This document shows positions 5,799-9,519 of a stretch of DNA of 9,519 nucleotides, piece by piece. Under the pieces are notes generated by a model that did no database searches, was not told the origin of the DNA, and saw nothing but the letters and a program-made list of their open reading frames with translations. The stretch's first letter is position 1, and each line of letters opens with the position of its first letter. Source of the stretch: an uncultured Coriobacteriia bacterium (lineage in GTDB: Bacteria > Actinomycetota > Coriobacteriia > Coriobacteriales > QAMH01); NCBI GenBank assembly GCA_902493755.1, contig CABURF010000026.1:1-9519 (forward strand), in the 5' to 3' direction. The position numbers were made by a program, and so were the translations under genes.

Positions 5799-6791
5799 AT
5801 GAACAAGAAAACGCTTCTTGCGGCGATCGAGGCATTGAAGCTTGGAAAGGCACCAGTCTTCACCACGGAGAATGTTCCTGCATTCGGCGAAGATGCCACG
5901 TGTGGCAATGCGCATATGTCGCCTGCATCCCTCGACACCATCATGGCGTCGTTGACGACAGCCGATATCCCCACGCTCGAGCGCGCCGTGCGTGCCATTG
6001 ATGATGGGGAGCTTGCCTGGCTTGGCTTCAAGGTCGTCTACGATGCTGCCCTTGCCGTGAGCAATGTTGATAATGCCGTTACCAAAAAGTACGGTGATAC
6101 CGGTTCTTTCGACGGTAGTCCGCTGCTCTTCTTCTGCAACGACGCCAAGGAAATTGTCTGCTCACGCCCTGTTTCTGACCGTGACGTCTTCCAGATGAAG
6201 GATGTTACGCGTGGTCCCTCCATGCATAACGAGCAATTCGAGGGCCTCACTTGGGCGAGCGTCGCGCTCTTCGATCCCGTGCGCGTCTGGTTGCTCGGTG
6301 CTTCGGACGTTGCCGTCGAGCTCGCGAAACTCGCCTCGCATGTTGGCTTCGATGTCATCGTTGTCGATAACGACGCGGCATATCTCAACGAACGGCGTTT
6401 TCCCGATGTCGAGCGCATCCTGCTGCCCACAGAGGACTTTTCGGCACTCGATGAGTATGCTGCGGGTCCTGCCGACTACGTTTGCGTCCTAACACGAGGT
6501 CACATGTATGACCCTGAGTGCTGCATATGGGCCGAGCGTTGTGACGTGCATTACGTGGGCATGATGGGGTGTGCCGGCAAAAACAGCACCGTTTACGAGA
6601 TCGTGAAGGCTGCCGGTCTCACGGATGAGCAATGGGAGCATGTTAAGCGTCCCATCGGGCTCAAGTTTGGTGCCAAGACACCGGCCGAACTCGCTATCTC
6701 CATCGTTGCCGAGCTCATCGACGTTCGCTACATTCAGCGCTACGATGCCGAGGCGCGTGAACGTCACGAACGGGGTTTGGGCCGCGAATAA
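5799..6791 (+). CDS. XdhC/CoxI-family molybdenum cofactor maturation protein
   Basis: XdhC-family proteins bind molybdenum cofactor and help sulfurate and insert it into xanthine-dehydrogenase-type molybdenum hydroxylases, in the cytoplasm. This protein has 330 residues. Its C-terminal half is a clear XdhC Rossmann domain: strand and glycine motif VWLLGASDVAVELAKLA (163-179), acidic end of the second strand VIVVDND (186-192), YVCVLTRGHMYD (227-238), the family loop YVGMMGCAGKN (252-262) and RPIGLKFGAKTPAELAISI (284-302). The N-terminal half does not show the usual GSxPRxxGAxM pattern of classical XdhC. It carries Cys 35 in GEDATCGNAHMSP instead, so this is a divergent subgroup. The start is fixed by AGGGAGG (5788-5794). 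No molybdenum hydroxylase is encoded in the window, so the client enzyme is unknown. The neighbouring NifX-like protein suggests a shared role in metal cofactor handling, which is inference. Confidence 0.88.
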   Translation: MNKKTLLAAIEALKLGKAPVFTTENVPAFGEDATCGNAHMSPASLDTIMASLTTADIPTLERAVRAIDDGELAWLGFKVVYDAALAVSNVDNAVTKKYGDTGSFDGSPLLFFCNDAKEIVCSRPVSDRDVFQMKDVTRGPSMHNEQFEGLTWASVALFDPVRVWLLGASDVAVELAKLASHVGFDVIVVDNDAAYLNERRFPDVERILLPTEDFSALDEYAAGPADYVCVLTRGHMYDPECCIWAERCDVHYVGMMGCAGKNSTVYEIVKAAGLTDEQWEHVKRPIGLKFGAKTPAELAISIVAELIDVRYIQRYDAEARERHERGLGRE

Positions 6792-6859
6792 TCCACATCG
6801 CACAAAAAACGTTGCGTTACAATGGTGCGGTTTTGTATTCGTCATTTGCGGAATGAGCA
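6792..6859 (+). other. Intergenic stretch with weak terminator-like and promoter-like signals
   Basis: CGCAC (6799-6803) can pair with GTGCG (6825-6829), followed by GTTTTG, which gives a poor intrinsic terminator with a 21-nt loop. TACAAT (6818-6823) is a five-of-six -10 box, but no -35 hexamer lies at a good distance. One of these may end the XdhC transcript or start the acyltransferase transcript. Neither is convincing alone. Confidence 0.25.
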
Positions 6860-6861
6860 TT

Positions 6862-6963
6862 ATGCAGGCGAGCTGATGAGCTGAGGTCTAAGGGAGCGAG
6901 CCGTAAAGACCGCGAAGCGGGCTGTCGGGAAGCGACCATCGAAGCGAAGCAGCTTGCCTGCAT
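6862..6963 (+). ncRNA. Candidate structured leader RNA before the MBOAT gene
   Basis: ATGCAGGCGAGCTG (6862-6875) pairs with CAGCTTGCCTGCAT (6950-6963) over 14 bp with one G-U and no gap; two further U-G pairs could extend it outward. The 74-nt interior is purine-rich and has no open frame of note. It offers a second stem, GC-bulge-GGTCT (6880-6889) with AGACC-GC (6907-6913), and a third, GTCG (6924-6927) with CGAC (6933-6936). In addition, AGCC in the loop of the second stem (6899-6902) can pair with GGCT (6920-6923), a possible pseudoknot abutting the third stem. GAAGCG recurs at 6914, 6929 and 6941. The element ends 31 nt before the TTG start and 22 nt before its ribosome site, as a cis-regulatory leader would. 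I do not recognise a known riboswitch class. The long stem is certain; the rest of the fold is inferred by eye. Confidence 0.5.
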
Positions 6964-6985
6964 GGATTCTTGACCGCATGCGTAT

Positions 6986-6989
6986 GGAG
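6986..6989 (+). promoter_or_regulatory. Ribosome binding site supporting the TTG start of the MBOAT gene
   Basis: GGAG lies 5 nt before TTG 6995. There is no upstream in-frame start, and the residues after this TTG form the expected first membrane helix of the family. The rare start codon and the structured leader together suggest translational control. Confidence 0.6.
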
Positions 6990-6994
6990 ACGCG

Positions 6995-8578
6995 TTGACC
7001 CAGCTCTACTCGTTACAATTCGTGAGCTTCCTGTTGCTCATGATCGTCGTCTACTTCATGGTCGGACGAACGCGTCATCGTGGTTTGCAATGGGTTGTTC
7101 TGCTCGTGGGCAGTCTCGGCTTCTACCTCTTTTCCGGTTGGGAAAACCTTGTATTCATCGGCGTGACTGCGACTTCGGTCTGGCTTGTGGGTTTGCGTTT
7201 TGACAAGCTTGACCAGCTCGAGAAAGAGCTCAAGAAAGATGCGCCCGATCGTGCGGCAAAAAAGGCGATCAAGCAGGGCATCAGGCATCGCAAGTGGGTG
7301 TTTCTGTTTCTCGTGATGCTGCTCAACTTCGGTATTCTGAGCTACATCAAGTACTGGAACGTCATTCTTGACATGTTCGGTGCTGCCGACGGCTTTCTTG
7401 CATCTCATCTGCTCTTGCCGCTTGGTATTTCCTTCTACACGTTCCAATCCATTGGCTACATCATCGACTGTTATTTCGGGAAGTATCCTCCCGAGCGTAA
7501 CTTCGCGCGATTTCTGCTCTTCGTCTCGTACTTCCCCCAGCTCATTCAAGGCCCCATTAATCGCTTCGATGCACTGGCATCACAACTCTACGAACCTCAT
7601 CGCCTTGACATTTACAACGTGCGCAGGGCGCTTTTGCTCATTGGATACGGCATTTTCAAGAAGTATGCGATTGCCGACGTGCTCGTTGGAAGCGTGTCGA
7701 GCGCGCTGGACTCAATCGACGCGTCCACGCCGGGAAGCATCATCGTCTATGGCATCTTCTTGTATGCGATCTACCAATATGCGGATTTCTCGGGCGGCAT
7801 CGATATGGTGCGCGGCGTTTCGCAGCTCTTCGGCATCAAAATGGCCGAGAACTTCCGCCAGCCCTATTTCTCGATTTCAATCGCCGATTTTTGGCATCGC
7901 TGGCATATCACGCTCGGTGCCTGGATGCGCGACTATGTCTTTTATCCGATGGCCCTGCGTCCGTCCATGAAGGCACTCACCGCGTGGGCAACGACACATA
8001 TCAGCAAGCACGTGGGTCGCACCATTGCCGGCTGCCTTGCCAACATCGTCGTGTTCTTCCTCGTGGGTCTCTGGCATGGTGCCGAGATGCACTACATCTT
8101 CTGGGGTCTCTACAATGGTTTGCTCATTGCCTCTGCCGATTTAGCGCGGCCGCTGTTCACCTGGCTTATCGAGAAGTTCAAGGTCAACGTCGCCTCAGCG
8201 CCGTATCACGTGTTCAGAATCGTGCGCACCTTCATTCTCGTGTGCATCGGCTATTACTTCGATCGCCTCATGCATGCGGATGATCTGCCCATCGCGTTTT
8301 ACAACACGATCTTCAACTTCCAACCCGCAAACTTCGTGCCCTATCTCCAGTTACACCCAACGGCAAACTTTACGCTCTGCATTCTGCTTGCCGGCGTGTC
8401 GTGTCTCATTCTGTTTGCCATCAGTGTTATGTCCGAGCGCGGCGTTGACGTGAAGGAACGAATCTTGGCGGCACCACTCATCGTGCGATTCCTCATCTAC
8501 GCCGTCTTTGTCGCACTCATTCTCTTCTCCTTCACGCTCGTGCAGTCGTCTGGAGGTTTCATGTATGCAAACTTCTAG
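6995..8578 (+). CDS. MBOAT-family membrane O-acyltransferase (AlgI/DltB-like)
   Basis: This is a multi-pass inner-membrane protein that moves an acyl group, usually acetyl, across the membrane for transfer to an extracellular polysaccharide or cell-wall polymer. It has 527 residues, the usual size for AlgI-type members. Family landmarks are LPLGISFYTFQSIGYIID (141-158), YFPQLIQGPINR (179-190), YADFSGGIDM (262-271), FWHRWHITLGAWMRDYVFYP (299-318) and LWHGAEMHYIFWGLYNG (359-375), with His 361 at the position of the invariant MBOAT histidine. The charged segment at about 69-100 is a cytoplasmic loop. The start is TTG, supported by GGAG 5 nt upstream and by the first hydrophobic helix at about 8-23. 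The next gene overlaps by 14 nt, indicating translational coupling. The acceptor polymer is not visible. DltB is an alternative, but no dltA or dltC is present, so exopolysaccharide or wall O-acetylation is more likely. Confidence 0.93.
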   Translation: MTQLYSLQFVSFLLLMIVVYFMVGRTRHRGLQWVVLLVGSLGFYLFSGWENLVFIGVTATSVWLVGLRFDKLDQLEKELKKDAPDRAAKKAIKQGIRHRKWVFLFLVMLLNFGILSYIKYWNVILDMFGAADGFLASHLLLPLGISFYTFQSIGYIIDCYFGKYPPERNFARFLLFVSYFPQLIQGPINRFDALASQLYEPHRLDIYNVRRALLLIGYGIFKKYAIADVLVGSVSSALDSIDASTPGSIIVYGIFLYAIYQYADFSGGIDMVRGVSQLFGIKMAENFRQPYFSISIADFWHRWHITLGAWMRDYVFYPMALRPSMKALTAWATTHISKHVGRTIAGCLANIVVFFLVGLWHGAEMHYIFWGLYNGLLIASADLARPLFTWLIEKFKVNVASAPYHVFRIVRTFILVCIGYYFDRLMHADDLPIAFYNTIFNFQPANFVPYLQLHPTANFTLCILLAGVSCLILFAISVMSERGVDVKERILAAPLIVRFLIYAVFVALILFSFTLVQSSGGFMYANF

Positions 8579-9519
8579 ACTCAAAAAGATTATTTCCGCA
8601 CTTCTCGTTGCCGCTCTCATGATCGGTTTGCTCGGCGTTGCCAACTTTGCGCTCGAACTCAAGGGAACGAAGAGCAATATGGTCTGGACAAATTTTGCAC
8701 AGACCGAAGATCTTGACACGATCTACATCGGCACTTCTGTTGCCGCTTCTTCCTTCAACCCCAATCTCATCGATGAGGAATACGGATCGTCATCTGCCAA
8801 CATGGCCTCGCCGCTTCAAAAGCTCGACGAGACCTACCTTGGTATTCAGAGTGCGTACGAACGTTTTGGCATCAAGCGTGTCGTGATGACGCTCGACTTC
8901 ACGACACTGCAGCTCAACGAGACACCGAATCTGGGCTCGGCCTACCTTACGCAACGCGGACGTGTCGTCGGGCTCTCGCAGTATCTTTCCTCGACTGCGT
9001 GGCTTATCGCGGAGAAGGGAGCCGCGAGCGCACCGGGGTCAATCAACATTCTCTTTCCCTGGATATCCAATCATCCGGCCTGGAAGGACGGCGTTTCGGG
9101 AATCAAGCGCAACATCGAGACGAAGCTCGACGGCTCGAGTGTTGCAGCGGCAGTCGAGGCGATGGAGCCGGGTTGGATCTACTTTGGCAAGGGCTATGGC
9201 AACAAGTACGCCCAGCTTGATTACAACAGCAAGGATGTCGCTCTCTTCGGCGAACTCGAGAAGATCGAGACGCTTTCCTTCGACGAGGCCGCCATTGCGG
9301 GCGTGCGCGAGATCTGTTCCTACTGCGCCGATCATGGCATTGAGCTTATCGTCGTCAATGTTCCCATCCCCGTTTTCAATATCCACGGCTACGGGCAGTT
9401 CTATGTGGATTCACAGCAGGTCGTCGCCGACATTCTGGCAGATATGGGCGTTGCCTACTACGATTTTGCCTACGCCAAACCTGACCTGCTTCAAATCGCA
9501 CCGGAGGACTTCTACGACA
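8565..9519 (+). CDS. Membrane-anchored SGNH-like acyltransferase partner, 5' part (3' end outside window)
   Basis: This is likely the extracytoplasmic partner of the MBOAT protein, completing acyl transfer to polysaccharide in the way AlgJ/AlgX, PatB or DltD partner their MBOATs. From ATG 8565 there are 318 codons without a stop up to the window end. A short basic start and one hydrophobic segment (about residues 7-29) form a signal anchor. LDTIYIGTSVAASSFNP (50-66) matches block I of this SGNH-like group, with Ser 58 as the expected nucleophile. A central beta-alpha pattern (RVVMTLDFTTLQ, later ELIVVNVPIPVF) fits the SGNH fold. The visible sequence stops at APEDFYD, about where the group has its Asp-x-x-His motif, so the catalytic histidine is probably just outside. 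GGAGG (8552-8556) lies 8 nt before the ATG inside the MBOAT gene, and the genes overlap by 14 nt. The broad role is moderately sure and the substrate unknown. Confidence 0.82.
   Translation, partial: MQTSRLKKIISALLVAALMIGLLGVANFALELKGTKSNMVWTNFAQTEDLDTIYIGTSVAASSFNPNLIDEEYGSSSANMASPLQKLDETYLGIQSAYERFGIKRVVMTLDFTTLQLNETPNLGSAYLTQRGRVVGLSQYLSSTAWLIAEKGAASAPGSINILFPWISNHPAWKDGVSGIKRNIETKLDGSSVAAAVEAMEPGWIYFGKGYGNKYAQLDYNSKDVALFGELEKIETLSFDEAAIAGVREICSYCADHGIELIVVNVPIPVFNIHGYGQFYVDSQQVVADILADMGVAYYDFAYAKPDLLQIAPEDFYD

Noticed and set aside
6873..6917. CTGATGAG followed by a stem and GAAG, like the core of a hammerhead ribozyme
   Set aside because: The order CUGAUGA-stem-GAA is present inside a long outer stem, but the expected third stem and a UH cleavage site next to the outer stem are missing, so it is probably coincidental.
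6903..6920. GACCGCGAAG resembles the ACCGCG part of a T-box leader
   Set aside because: The UGGN bulge that binds the tRNA end is absent (AAAG in its place), no specifier hairpin is evident, and the downstream gene is not a tRNA or amino-acid gene.
6862..6963. A miniature transposon with 14-bp terminal inverted repeats
   Set aside because: No flanking target-site duplication is seen and no second copy exists in the window. Internal stems and the position before a ribosome site fit a leader RNA better.
7368..7970. A 200-codon plus-strand frame inside the MBOAT gene
   Set aside because: It is out of frame with a well-conserved MBOAT domain and has no ribosome site or recognisable protein features.

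Overview
The window looks like chromosome of an anaerobic actinobacterium. My best guess is class Coriobacteriia (Eggerthella/Slackia/Collinsella-type). This rests on the moderately GC-rich coding style, frequent GTG and TTG starts with good Shine-Dalgarno sites, a NifJ-type pyruvate oxidoreductase, and a fused double-ATPase ECF protein. It is inference from gene content and style; no rRNA or other phylogenetic marker is present. No mobile element, CRISPR array, tRNA or rRNA was seen.

Layout. (1) Bases 1-1555, minus strand: the N-terminal 518 codons of pyruvate:ferredoxin (flavodoxin) oxidoreductase nifJ, cut by the window start. (2) 1556-1838: a divergent intergenic region with a TATAAT box for the rightward operon, a hairpin at its predicted 5' end, and two short palindromes on the nifJ side. 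(3) 1839-5038, plus strand: a two-gene unit made of a fused double-ABC ATPase of energy-coupling-factor (vitamin/metal uptake) type and a membrane-anchored NodB-type polysaccharide deacetylase. (4) 5140-5736: a NifX/NifB-type iron-molybdenum cofactor-binding domain protein and a 63-residue cysteine- and aromatic-containing protein I do not recognise. (5) 5799-6791: an XdhC/CoxI-family molybdenum-cofactor maturation protein with its own -10 box. (6) 6792-6994: a leader holding a striking RNA-like fold, closed by a 14-bp stem. (7) 6995-9519: an AlgI/DltB-type MBOAT O-acyltransferase overlapping a membrane-anchored SGNH-like partner, which runs off the window end.

Two themes recur. One is anaerobic redox and metal-cofactor handling (NifJ, NifX-like, XdhC-like), although no nitrogenase or molybdenum hydroxylase structural gene is visible. 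The other is modification of extracytoplasmic polysaccharide (NodB deacetylase, MBOAT plus SGNH acetylation pair). The points most worth a second look are the folded leader before the MBOAT gene, the ECF ATPase lacking both switch histidines and one catalytic glutamate, and the NifX-like/63-aa/XdhC cluster.
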